From contig QAXH01005855.1 of NCBI GenBank assembly GCA_004335635.1, positions 1 through 29,564 of the forward strand: a DNA stretch of 29,564 bases, given 5' to 3'. This DNA comes from Chloromonas sp. AAM2 (taxonomy: Eukaryota; Chlorophyta; Chlorophyceae; Chlamydomonadales; Chlamydomonadaceae). The position numbers and the translations under genes were made by a program. Positions 10,177 through 22,746 of the stretch are shown here, piece after piece. The notes beneath the pieces were generated by a model that ran no database searches, was not told where the DNA came from, and saw nothing but the letters and a program-made list of their open reading frames with translations. The first letter of the stretch is position 1. Every line of letters begins with the position of its first letter.

Positions 10177-13100
10177 TCAGGCTGCTAGGGCTTGCTTCCC
10201 AATCCTGGGTGTCCCTGGCGAGCCGTTCTGAATGTGAAGTGTGTTGAACGTCTGCGTGTGTTTTACAGCTGCTGGTCTGAATTGAGACGTTGGACCAAGC
10301 CAAACATGAGTTCGCAGCTGCGTAGGCGTGTGTCTGTGTGCGTCAGGCCAGCCAAGACGGAGGTCATAGCCACTGTGCCGTCTAGGGAAACGCCAGTTTG
10401 ATACGATGTTCGGAGCTCCGTAAACCTGCATGGCAACGACACGGAAGAAAGTCAGATCGCTGTCCGCTAGTCGCACGACCACCTCCCTGCGCACAAGAGT
10501 CTAGCGTTTACCATCTGTCGCGTTCCAAACGCCAGCTGCCGTTTTAAAAACCGTGCGTTCAAAGTCAGTATCTCACCGGTCCTTGGCGTCGGGGCCGTTG
10601 AGCAGAGCACCAGCAATCAAGCTTTTCTGCGGGTTTGCAACGTTGGGCCAGAAGGCGTTGTCCCAGTTGCAAGGCAGGGCACTTCCGTTGGGCGCCAGGG
10701 GGCATGAGGAGGCACGATGTTGCACGATGCTGGGTGCGTTATGGTAGCCCACAATGTAGGACCGGGTATCTGGGGTGGCGCCGAGCATGTAGCCAGCCTG
10801 GCCCAATGCCCAGCAGCGCAGACGCCGCTGAATTGAGGAATCCGATATTTCGCCGTAGACGAGGCCTAGCCAGGTGGCAGCGGCGTTGTGTGGCAGACTG
10901 GGTGAAGACGAGATCGCAAGCTCCTGCGGCGCACACAACATCGATTCGAAGTGCTGAGTTCCCGGAAAGAGAATGAATCAGACGCACAGCAAAAGTTGCG
11001 TTTACATGCTTGAGCAAGCAAGTGGCAGATGTGCAAGGTGCCTTGACAAGACACCGCCTTCACTGAGACCACTCACCTTCGGTGTGTAAGAAACAGGAAA
11101 CAGGCCGCAGTCGATGTCGTCCTTGTCGATGGTTCCGTCGCAATCGTTGTCAATGCCATCGAAACAGAACGTCTGCAGAGTGCAAAGCGACGCCGGTGAT
11201 TAGCACCCGGCTTTCCAATCGCAACCTCGCAGCCTCGCCACCCTTGTATGCGCAACCAGTGCTTCGACACGTCACAAGTTTTGTAGTTGCAAACAGAAGG
11301 GTTCTATTTACCACTCCTTATGCAGATTCCAGCAGTCACAGGAATGAAGAGTCACAGGGCGCACCCTGAACAAGCACTTGTTCCAATTAGCTCTAGTGTG
11401 GTTGCTAAGAATGCAGTGGTGACCAGTAGGCCCGCTGAGCAGTCCTCCCCGGACGAAAGGCCATGTAAACAATAACAAGAACAAGCAACGCTCTTCTTCC
11501 TTTATCTTTCTTGCATATCATAGTGAAGCCCACCTCCACTGTGTGTGTGGCGTTACAGCTGGGCACAACCCAGATGGTCTCGTTGGTGCCTGGGATGGTC
11601 TGGTTTTGCAGCGCGTTGACAGTCGCCAGGTTAACGGCGGTTTGCACAGCAGGGAGGCCCACGATGGAGGTGGGGATGGGCGTGCCAAACACCCTGCGCA
11701 ACAGAAACGTTTATGGTCTCGTAAATTGCATGTTGCTTGTTTCTGTTCCACCTCGTTCAATGGCCTAAGTGCTGAGGCTGAATGCTGTATGTGCATGAAA
11801 TGCACTTACATGAAGCACTGACAAGGTCGAACATTCAACCAACACTGTCATCACTCTGCATCATCTCACCATGTGTTCAGAAACGTCCGAGCTCGTAAGT
11901 CGTACGCACGGTTGCCTGTGACCTGGAACAACAACACGTTGGTCGCCCATGCGAGGTTGTTCCAGCTGCTCTGGAAGTACTCCCGCTTGCTGATGAGCGT
12001 CTCGGGACTGATGTCCTCGGTGTAATGGCGTTCGATGAACCTCTGGGCCTCTCCAAGGAAACGGGTATCGGCTGAAGCCCTGCAAAACAAGGCATGATGC
12101 ACAGGAGACGTTCGTTTGTGGCAAGCAATTGTGTCATCCTTAAGTGGCGAACCTCAGCTCAAATCCTTAACTGCGATCAAATGTCAATGGTGTTAGGACA
12201 GGCTGACCCCAGGTCTGTGTGTGCGCTTGCAAGTCTGAACCGCAGCGTGAAACACCCGGGAGGACCAGCACCCAGAGCCCATGTGTGCTTGCCTATCTGA
12301 GCGTATGACACCTGGTCAACAAGCAGGTCAAGTCAGGTAAAGTCAAGGTTTAGGGTTTAGGGCACTTACTTGTACATCCAGACACCTGCCCAGGCCATGT
12401 CATCCAGCGTAGAAGTCGACTTGTAAAACGTAAACGTCTTGTTGGTTGGGATGAAACGGGTGACGCAGCTGTTGTTTCTGCAAGCGTTGATCGCGCCCTC
12501 CTCTGCCCGCATCCACAGATCAAGATCGCTGTAAAGCGGCTCCAGTGCGGGTTTCTGCTGCAATAGCTTGCGACGAGTGATTGGGCCCGAAAAGTCGTCG
12601 AATGCGTATTGGCAGACACCCTTGGGCGCGATTTGAACGCCAGTGGGCTTGTTGTAGCCCAGCTCGTTGAACAGAAACAGCAGTCGGTTGCAACAGGGCA
12701 AGGATTCCTGCGGCAAGATCAGTCAGAAAGTCTTGTTACATGAGGTAGGATGGGCAATGCTTGAAAGTTATCACGGACGTACCCCAGCCAGCAATTTATT
12801 CGACCTTCAACCAGGGGTGAATGGTGTTTGGATAGCATAAGCTGGAATGGGATAGGCATGCGCTGAAGTTATGATAGCTGAAGACGTGCAGGCTCAAACA
12901 GCTTCGTTGCAGCTAGCGGGGTGCAGCGAGTCAGAGCAACGATTTCTCCATGTGCCGCCATGCCCATGTGACACGATGAGCCGCCCACGCTAATCGAAGG
13001 GATAACCGAAGGGGCCATTTCATGAGCCTTTCTTTCAGCATGACACATGACTCACAGTGAAGCTCTCGATACCGAACGTCGTGCAGTTGCTGTTAACCAA

Positions 13101-16100
13101 CACCTCGCACGTGGCTCCGGGAAGGGAGGGCACGTAGCATTGCGTGTTGTTCTCGTTCACGCTCGCGCACACACCCTGCAAAGCCAGCAAACAACACGTG
13201 GCACGCGAGCAGGCTTGCATGGCGCACCAGGGGTATCTGGATCAGCCAACGAAACTGGTAAACTCTCAACAACATCTGACGAGAATTTGATGCAAAAGAC
13301 CCCAGTTGAATCTTACAAGGATTTGATCCAGCAGATGCAAACGATCCGTTGCCAACCAACATTTGGATGGCCTTATTCAAAGCTGTCCCAATAAGAAGCC
13401 ACTCGCCGATCCCATGCATAAGGATTTTACATCCAAACATAAAGTAGGGATTCTGATACAGATACCATGGATGATGCAACTGCCTTAATAAAAGCGCCAA
13501 CCCAAAGGTCGATTGCTGGATAACCCATTGGTATGGGATAGAATATATGGGACGCAACGGCCAGGAGCTATCCCGGTATTGTTTACCAAATTCCAGGTAT
13601 ATTGTTTACATATTGGCTCTTCACATGCAATCAATGGCTCCTTGTTTGGTCAAGTGGTTGGCAAAACTAACAAAAAAAACAAGAAAAACCTCTTCACTTA
13701 CCGCTCCTGATTTGCCAGAAGAAGGATCGATTGCTCCTTGTTTGTTCAAGAAGTTGCAGCACGCTCCAGCATCAGCGTAGATTTCAAGGCCCTTGCCTGA
13801 GCAGCCCTCGCCAGTCCTGGGGTTGATGCGGCCCGGTTTGCAAGTCCTGCAGCATCGTGACACAATGTACTTATTTATTTTTATATACATTTTATATACA
13901 TCAGGGGTGCTCACATATCACATCAGGGGTGCTCACATATCACATCAGGGGTGCTCACATATCACATCAGGGGTGCACAGGGGTGCACCGAGCGCGAATG
14001 CGAGCCAGCCATGCAAGACACTAGGTTGCAATCGATTAGATTCGCAACGTAGGCAGCAAGGAACAAGCACCAAGGTCGTGACAAGGTTTCAAGGCAAAGG
14101 CTGGCGTCAAGGGTTTGAAACATGCCACGTGTTGGATCGAAATCAACTGCTCGAAGATGGATCAGATCGAGTTCAAATCAAAAGCTGAGCAAGGTTCAAA
14201 ATGCAACCAACCCTTTTCGTGTAACCTTGCTTCAAACCTTGCATTGGCAATCAGAATAACAATGGCAATCATGAGCTCAGTCGTATCAACATTGAAAGCC
14301 GAGGATTTCAGCTGACGCCCTTCGTTCAACACTTGCATTGGCAATCAGAAAGGTAATCACGAGCTCAGTCGCGTTCTCCCCACCTCTCCGCGCTGTTGGG
14401 GATGAAGCACTCGTAGTGGTCGTCCGGCACGGCGCAGATGCCCTGGGCTCGTGTGGTGAGGGTGCTCCAGACGCCGGTGGCGGTGAGGGCGTTGCAACAA
14501 GCGATCTTGTCCTTGAACACTTCACGCTGCAGAAACAGAAGAAACGGAAGAAACGAAGTGAAAGACTGTTAGCTGCACAGACACTGGAAACCATAACAAA
14601 CCCACTGACCAGTCAACGCTGTGATTCGGAACGTTGCAAAGCCACTGACCATCAACAGCGGCTGGGCAGTTTTGCACTGGAGCGCCAGTGAGATGGATAA
14701 CACAGCGTGCAAGCTGGGGCTAGAGATGGCGGTTGAAATCACACAAGACGGGTAGCACAGATGGCGCCAAGATGGGGCTGGGGATGACAACAGCAGCTGA
14801 GACTGGGTTATCTGGCTGGCACAAGAGTGAGGCTAGAGTTGGTCCAGCCAACGCAATTAATGGAGTTGGATCTGCGTTGACCGCACACCTCAGGCCACTC
14901 ACCCGGATTTTCTGCGCTGCGATGCAGTCTGCCTGCGCCCATCCGATCTTGCACGTGCTAGTGAGCCAGTCGATGTAGTAGCACTGCGCCTCGTTGGGGT
15001 CGTCGCGCTTCAGAATCACCTCCGGTTTAACCGTTAAAACCTCCTTTGTAACGGTTATGTTGGCCTCGCACGGAACGTACTCGCAGTAGGAGTGGGGCCG
15101 CTGGCCAGGAGGCGTCAGCAATGCGAACGAGTACACCTGGTTCGCGATACTGAGCGCCAGGGAACTGAATGAGGGGGAAACGCTGCGGAATACTAGGGAA
15201 GTGGCGGCCAAGCTGGCAGCGACGTTTCCTAGTAGATCGGAGCCCACACTTTCGCCGGTCATCAGCCACACCTGCACTCATAACGTAAGTGATTATGTAG
15301 TAACAATAGAAGCAGCCAGATTGAAAGCATTTGCGACTGAGTCACACATTGCCGTTGGCCAAGTTAAGAGCAGAAAAGTAATAGAATTAGAAACAGCCTA
15401 TGGCCAAGTAAAGAGGAGAAGCAGGACCGTATTCCTTGATTCACCTTGTGCCTACACCACGTCCCCAGACAAAGTGCCTGGCATTACTTTCAGTACACAA
15501 CGCATCATGGTGATGAAGTGAACACAGCCGCATCGAATACTGGCCGAGCCCCACCTTGCGTGCGGCCTTGCCGTTGAGAAACGGATCCTGTGCGGGCGAT
15601 GTCCAGATCTGCCCGCTCCTCTCGGCGGAGTGAGCAGGATCGTCAATGACAATGTAGTCGTAAGGATCGCCGATCTGAGCCACGAAAACGTACTCGCCGT
15701 TTTTCAAGCGCAGCAGGCATCGCATGAGGTACTCAGCGCCGGAGCGGATGATCTTCAGAACCGCGCTTGACTGATCTGCGGTGTACCCGTCGGGGAACTG
15801 CAGGATGGACCATGCGAGCTGGGTGACGGTGTAGGCCATGGGCTGCGCGTACTTGACATGATCGTCCATCAAGAGCCCACCGGAAAGGTCGATCACTCCT
15901 TCGGTGTTCGATTGCAGAAGCGATCGCTGCCACTCGGCAATCGTGCCTGGTGCGGCCAGCTCTTCGTCAGTCAAACCGACAGGGTCGAAATCGGCTGCTT
16001 TGGTAGTCCTCGCACCGGTCAGCGTGCGCTGCAGAAGCTCGCGTGCATGGCGACGACGACCGTAAGAAGGTGAATCGGCGCTGGAAAGCGAAGCGGACAG

Positions 16101-19100
16101 CTGCGACATGTAAACCGGGTCGAAATCCGGCGTAACTGGGATGGCGTTGAGGCCGACAACGTACTGAAAGTTGGTGTTCGTGTCCTTGGCGACCTGTGAC
16201 GGCAAGTAGTTGTTGATTGCCAAGGCTAGAGGCTCGCTGACGTTGAAATCCGCTGGGATGAGCAGCCAGATGAGAACGATGGAAATGACCAGCACCAAGT
16301 GGCTGCACATCATGAGCACCTTGGCTGCGAACCTGAAAGAGCACATGCGATGACATCGGGTATGGTAAGATGAGAGAACGATCAGAGTGGAGGACATGAC
16401 CAGGTGAGGAGACATGACCTGGTGAGGAGACCGGACAGATACTTCCTGCATCAGACCAGATGGTACGACCGGATTCAAGACGTGGGCAGGTGCGCACAAG
16501 GGGCGCTTCAGAACGGAGTACACGTGGCGGCAGGCCTCTGCCAAGGCCACCACATGCAAGGCAACCTCCATTGGCGAGGACGCATGCACTCATCCCTTCA
16601 AAAGCGTGAGGCATGGTGACCCCGACACTCACGCAAACGTGGCCAACTGTAACTTTGTAAAGCAGCAATACACAGACTGTAGAGACTAGACTGTAGAGAC
16701 TAGACTTCGAGATTGACCAATAGATCCACACTATTGTATACATGTATGGTGATTCACTTGGACTGGGAAACTCACTTGAACGTGCGGCCTGCCGTGACTG
16801 TGTAGTGGAGGAACAGGTATGGGGCAATGCCGTTGAAGAAGGCCCACACGGTCGAGATGATGAGGTAGGGCGAGCCCTTGAGTGGGGAATCGAACTCAAA
16901 GGCGGCCGGAGCACGCTGTTGGATGGTGGCGACGATCTGCCATACGCCAAAGCCAACTGCAGCACAAGGAAACGGCCAGAAACAGCAATGTGAATGTGGT
17001 AGTGTTGTCAGTCCAACTCAAGGCAAAGGTCAGTAAGGACGGGACTTGCCAGAATGGTAGCAAAATGGAGACAAATGGAAAGAAAGCAAGGCCAAAGCGG
17101 TACCCACATGTGCCAGTTGAGAAGAGAAAGAGAATGAGGAGCGCGAGGGGATCGAACATCTCGTCGAATTCTCGAATGTTGGCGGGCTTGAACGACGCCA
17201 TTACGGCTTTGAAACGCTCCCAACCGCCCTTGAGGCCGACCTCGTTGGCTGGCAGCGGACTGGCCCCGCGAACGTACGAGCTGCTGCCTAGCACTGCGTT
17301 CGTGTTGGGGTCGTTGGCGGGGCGGAGTTGATCACGTGTTTGGAGCGCGTCCTTGCGCGGCGTGAGGGGGACGGCCGCGCCGCTTCGAGCGGGGGTGGCA
17401 GCGGTTGAGCGACGGCCAGGAGTCATTCCACCTGCGAGACAGAAAGGTTGCGTTTGTTGTTGATGTTGATGATGTTAATCGCATGGCCTTCAGTCCGGGA
17501 AGGACTGCTCGGCAGAATCAAAAGAGGCAGGAAAAACAATCAGCACACTTGCAAGCTTCACCACTGTGCCAGCAACAAAGGAAACCAACTGACTAACTAA
17601 CTGACTAAATATCTAGTTAAAATAAGTTAAGTAAAAGCACACACGCTGACCTGCGAGGCGGGAGGGTTGCTTGGGCGTGGCAGCGCTGAACGTCACGTGG
17701 CGGGACGTGGTGGGCCCGCCGGGGGTCTCCGTCACACTGTTCGAGGGTGAATCCTGCGGTGCATGCAGACAAGCCAGCAAATCAGTTGAATGTTCAACAT
17801 CACCATTTACTTTATCACCATCAGGGTCGCAGAAAACCACAACAACAACAGATGTGAAACTAAGGCAATCCAGTAGTAGCCCGGGCACACCACTGCATGG
17901 GGCTTTTAGGTGCACAGCACGATCGTCTTTCCTTAACTTGCTCGTCCCAGTGCGTCCTACCCAAGCTGATTTCCAGGTGGCATGCAACCTGAGCAGCTCT
18001 CTTGCCATGCATGCATGCCTCATGCGTGCAGCCTGCATGGCCGAACCCAAACACACCAGTCAGGGCCTGTAAAACGTGCCTCACTTACTCCCTCACTCAC
18101 TGATTAGCTACCTATTGCATCCAGCCCACACCTACCAGCAAAGGGGCGTCATTCTTAGGCGGCTGTTTCTTGACGGACTTGAGCACACTCATCATTCGCC
18201 CAATCACACTCTGCTTGCGGTTGGCAGCCGCCGCTTCCGCGGCAGCCACAGCTGCTGTGCCATCCGACTGCGTCCTGACCTTCTCCGTGACCTTGAAGGC
18301 CACGGTTTTCATGCCCATTTTTGAGAGCATGACGTTGATGAAAGCCTTGACGTAGGTGAACCACAGCACTGTGTTGGAGTTGTTGGCAAACCACATGAGC
18401 TTCCAGTCGCCCCAAGTGTAGCAGTGGTTCTGGATCATCTGCAGGCAGGCATGTGAGCAAAGCGAATGAGGCATGCGTTTTGGTGCACGTACAGTGAGTT
18501 TCGAGTTACACCTCTACTCGAAACAGCTGACAGTCGCTTCTGGACCATCGGGAAACCATTGGACTGTCCTAGAGTACGCATAGGCTGACGATGCCATCTG
18601 AGCAATGCGCATACAGTTGTCTGTGCATATGGCCAGCTGGTGTGCGCCCCAGTGTGTGATTTGACTCGTGAATTGATAATGTGTGACCCAATGTGTGATC
18701 CGATGTGCGACCCTCTCATTGTGTGACTCACCGACAGGGAAGTGAAGTAGATGGTGGAGGCGAGCACGAAGTTAAAGGTAATGGTGACAGGGTTGTAGCC
18801 CACCACGATAGACATGAAGGGAACCACCATGTAGGCTGCACAGACATGGGCAACCCGGCCAGAAATAAGCGACGCATGATTGCAACTAGAATCCAAATCA
18901 GGTCACGGCTGCATTTGGTTGGTGCCAAAATCCCCTCAGTGTGACGGAGGTTCAGGATCTTTGGCGGTTTCAGCGATGGTTTCCGCAGCCGTTACCCACC
19001 TGGCACGACGATGCAGGTTGCGATCGGGGCCCAGGCGGCGTAGGAGTACCACAGTCGCTGGAAGAACGGTAGCTGGAAGTTCAGCAGCGGCGAGCGGCCA

Positions 19101-22100
19101 GAGAAGAACACCTGGAAGTGCCCCTTGTTCCATCGCGAACGTTGACGGAAGACGTTACGAATCTCCTCGGGAGCCTCGCCCTCGGCGAGATAGAGCATGA
19201 GGTAGGTTGCGCGATATCCGCGTGTCTTGAGCTCCATGCCGAGGGCGTAGTCCTCAGTGATGGTGTAATCGGGGAACCAGCCGCAGTGTGCGAGCGCGCG
19301 AGCGCGAATGCAGAAGTTCGTGCCCGTGCATGCGATGTAGCCCCATGCGAAGGCGCCCGGCAGCCAGCACTCCCAGAACTGCTTGTTGATGTTGTTGAAA
19401 AGGTCGTTGTCGGGGGAGATGTTGTGGAAGGACTGGGGGCTCAAGCACAGGGCATACTCTTCGTCGAGCATCACCTCGAGGATCTGCACGCAATAAAACA
19501 ATTAAGTGACAAACAAAAACAAGTAAATCAATAATCGAGCAGAGAGGATACTCTTCGTCAAGCATCACAAGAATTTGGTCTGGCACACAAAACAGGGTGG
19601 CATAAGGAATACGTACGAAAGACAAGTGGATAAACGAGAGTCGGTCAGCTGTTGTGGGGGTAGCTGTTCACAGCTGGAAAACGCAACCAGGCGAGTTGGC
19701 AGCTGAGCACGGCAGGTGATCTGGGCCATACTACTCCACACCCCTGGGCTGACTAGACGGCACAAACCTGGCTCAAATCAAACAGACCTCAAATCAGACT
19801 TGCTGGGGCTCCGTTGCTTCTCCACCTACCCGCAGGTAGAACTCCTGCTTAGCGCACATGTCGGCATCGAACACCACAATGAGCTCCTTGTTGCTGATCT
19901 CGGACCAATCAATTTCGCCAGCCTCGTTCTTGGGCCAGGTGGTGAAGATAACGTTCTGCAGGCATACAAGCAAACGCAACCTGTAGCTTCCAACTGCCGC
20001 TCACATGCTCTCAGTTACGTTCATACACACATGCTTAGAGCGCGAACCAGCACGCAGTCAAACGTGAGTGGCGCTTGGCCCATACATCCATCACAGTTTC
20101 AAGCCCTCAACGTGACTTGAATCAGGTCAACTAACCAACAGCTCAACCAACAACCAACTGAGTAACAGCTAAGGCGTTACGCACCTTGAGGCAGTAGTTG
20201 AGGTTGGAGGACTTTCCGTTGATCTCGCCGGGCTTGCGCTTGCGCCCCGACACATACCTGCATGGAGGCCAAGACACCAACATCATACAATGCGACCGCA
20301 AGTCGGTAAGGCAAGGTTGACCATCAGCCGAGCGACCACTCCAGACATGCAGCTCTTTTCATGCACACACCAGCCTGGCAACAAATACACGTAAAAAAAA
20401 TCATGTCTGTAAATCCTGACTGGCTGCTATCTGTGCATGGCTTTTCCAGGTCATTGTCATCACTCTTCTGAGTCACACACCACTCACATCACGTCGGGTC
20501 CCATGGTCTCCACCAGCGCTTTCTTCTGAGGGTCCTTGCCGTCATCGCACAAGTAACTGCAGAAACCGACAGCAAACGGTCGCGATGTTCTGAAAATGAT
20601 AAATAAGGTGACTGCGGGACAGATCACACAAGTTGGATCACGCTGGCAGCCCAAAGAAGAGCCATACTCTTGAGTGGCAGCCCAAAGAAGAGCCTTACTC
20701 TGAGTGGCAGCGGTTACTTTGCGCCTGGTGCACCGTTAATACAGAGCAGTCAAAGTTTACTTTTAATGAGTTGCAATTCCTCAGCCCCCAAGCACTGAAA
20801 AGCATGATCAATTACACAGTCTGTCGGCAGGAAGAGCGGCAGGCAACTTGACAGCCACCACTTCCTGGTAATTGTGAAGATTATCCAACTACTAATTCTG
20901 ATTTATCTGTTATTACTATACAACGCTGGTAAACTTACACAGTGCGACGAGTGTAGGCAGGGAGTGCAGCGCCCTTGGCAGCAGTCAACGTAGCGGCCAC
21001 CACCTCCAGTGGCTCCTTATAACAGGGCACCAGCACACGGACGTGGAAACGGTAAGCCTCCTCATCCATAACGGTATTGCTCAAACCATAACCGCCGTAA
21101 CCGCCCCAGCTAGCGCCGATCGAGTCAGGCGCAAAGCCGGACTTGTATGGAGCCGGTGTGGTTGGGTTGAAGGCGGGGTTGGGTGTGGTGCCGCCGCGGT
21201 GGTTGGTAGTTGGGCTTGTGAGAGGGAAGTGGGCGGTTGGGTGTTGGAAGTTGATGGCTGCGGAGTAGGTTTGGTAGGTCGGGGTTTCCGCCTGCGCCCC
21301 ACTGGCGTAGCGAGCTAGGTGGGCGGGGAAGCGGGGCACGAAGGGGGTCTTGACCGGGGGTGACATCAGCAACGCTTCCTCGGTACCGGCCTGAAAACAA
21401 CCAACACAGCAACAGCTGTTGACTACAGACAACCGAAATAAGAACAAAAAACACACCTGCACATAGCTGACTGGGTTTGACAGTTGCGCACAAGCCGCGG
21501 AGGGCCCCAGTCTCCCTCCTCAGCTATGGCACCCATTTCCCTGTCCTCCCCACCAGATCAAACCTGCCCTGTCCGTCAACCCCCTCCCGCTCTCTTCCCC
21601 CTTTCGCCCCTCCCAGTGTCCAGTCTCACCGCCTCCTCCCCCCTTTCGCCCCTCCCAGTGTCCAGTCTCACCGCTGGCAAGCCGGGGCTGCCTGTCGGGT
21701 AGACGCCCCTGGTTATGAGAATGGCGTACGGAAGGAAGGATGTGACGCCTGAGAGGGGAAACAGCCAGCACATGGAACCGTCAACTGAGGAGCCTCCAGA
21801 TGCACATCTTGAGAAAATTGCTTTCCAGACATCTGGTCAAGAGCCCCAGATGTCAGGCCCTAGGTTGCAAATGGGCGAGGCTTTCTTGCCTGGCACAATG
21901 CGCGACGCCAAGTCTGTAGCCCTGGCAGTATATTCATGAATGCTGTGTTGTGTGCCACAATGCCCTGCTTGTTACTGTTGTTAAAGCAACATTACACGCA
22001 GTAAATGCAGTACAAGCAGTACAAGCACAACTCACCCAGCAGTTCAATTGCCAGCATGAAGGCGCCATAGGTGCCGTTGAGCTCCGTGAAGCGAACATAG

Positions 22101-22715
22101 AAGTAGTACCCCGCCGCGCCCATAAACCAGAGGAACAGAAACACTGGCCACCTGCGCACATGTGCATACACTACTCCTGTTGCAGGTGCCAGACAGGACG
22201 GTGCGCCATGAGCCAATTCACATCAAATCTTGTCTGGCTGGACATGCCTGGTGCGTACCAACTCTCGGTAGTTTCTAGGTTTTCTGTTACCGGGCCTAGG
22301 ACTTTATGAACTCCCCATGGTCCATGAATGACACGATGAAGAAACTGACTGTAAGACAATGAAAAAAACCGACAAACTCGACCCCACCAAGCAAGGACGT
22401 TTTCCTGAACTCACAAGTTCCATTTATGCGCAATGGGTGGTTGGCGTTTGTTGACCAGAGGAACATCTTCCTCCTCATCAGATTCCGTTTCATCCGTTTC
22501 TTCCACTACTCCGGCCTCAGGGTCCTCCATGTCGTCAAGGAGCTCAACCTCGTGCTCCTGAAACTGAAAGAAGGACGGAAAGAAAACGGCAGTTAGGGTT
22601 TCGCTCCACGCACCAAGCCAGGTGCATCAAGATGTCTGACACAGAATGCGTGGTGTGATGAGAGTGTGTGTGTGTGAGCAGGGGTGTGTGTGTGTGTGTG
22701 TGTGTGTGTGAGCAG

Positions 22716-22746
<31 letters not shown>

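Larger units (their letters stand above)
12465..15088 (-). other. Three tandem Cys-rich modules inserted in the GH9 domain
   Basis: Between the GH9 helix ending near residue 1290 and LDDMAWAGVW (1596) lie about 270 residues that repeat a pattern about every 65: [EQ]C[YF], then TC, a single Cys, CCN, and G[IV]C. CCN occurs at residues 1369-1371, 1436-1438 and 1500-1502. GICAVPDDHYECFIP and GVCASVNENNTQCYVP are clearly related, and three TC starts (TCKIGWAQADC, TCKPGRINPR, TCEVLVNSNC) precede them. Cys-rich, disulfide-bonded putative carbohydrate-binding modules are known from green algal cellulases; whether these belong to them I cannot test. Confidence 0.7.
10177..16332 (-). other. GH9-like module of the fusion, catalytic motifs altered
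   Basis: GH9 enzymes cut beta-1,4-glucans with an (alpha/alpha)6 barrel. Family signatures here are DLSGG, HVKYAQPMAYTVTQLAWS, SGAEYLMR, GSDLLGNVAASLAATSLVF, LDDMAWAGVWMYKAS, SSWNNLAWATNVLLF, GYMLGATPDTRSYIVGY and a GALLNGPDAKD end. Departures matter. The usual YYDAGD reads LLMDD (residues 1129-1133), one residue short, so one nucleophile-activating Asp is doubtful. HHRGSS reads QHRASS. The segment between GPD and the expected catalytic Glu is shortened and followed by REVVVRLAD instead of NEVALDYNA. The module is also split by a Cys-rich insert and a metal-binding insert. I infer reduced or lost hydrolysis, perhaps retained glucan binding. The N-terminal 100 residues after the last helix are unlike the usual GH9 start. 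Confidence 0.85.

Noticed and set aside
10177..10420. GH9 C-terminal tail after AMQVYG as certain coding sequence
   Set aside because: It keeps the frame to a stop, but the composition looks non-coding and another donor could end the exon earlier; I kept it in the model only as the simplest end.
15441..16589. Single 382-residue minus frame starting at Met 16589 as a stand-alone membrane GH9 gene
   Set aside because: The first 85 residues are unlike protein families and lie where a GT-AG intron (16775-16333) gives a phase-perfect join to the synthase helices. I kept it only as the alternative two-gene model.
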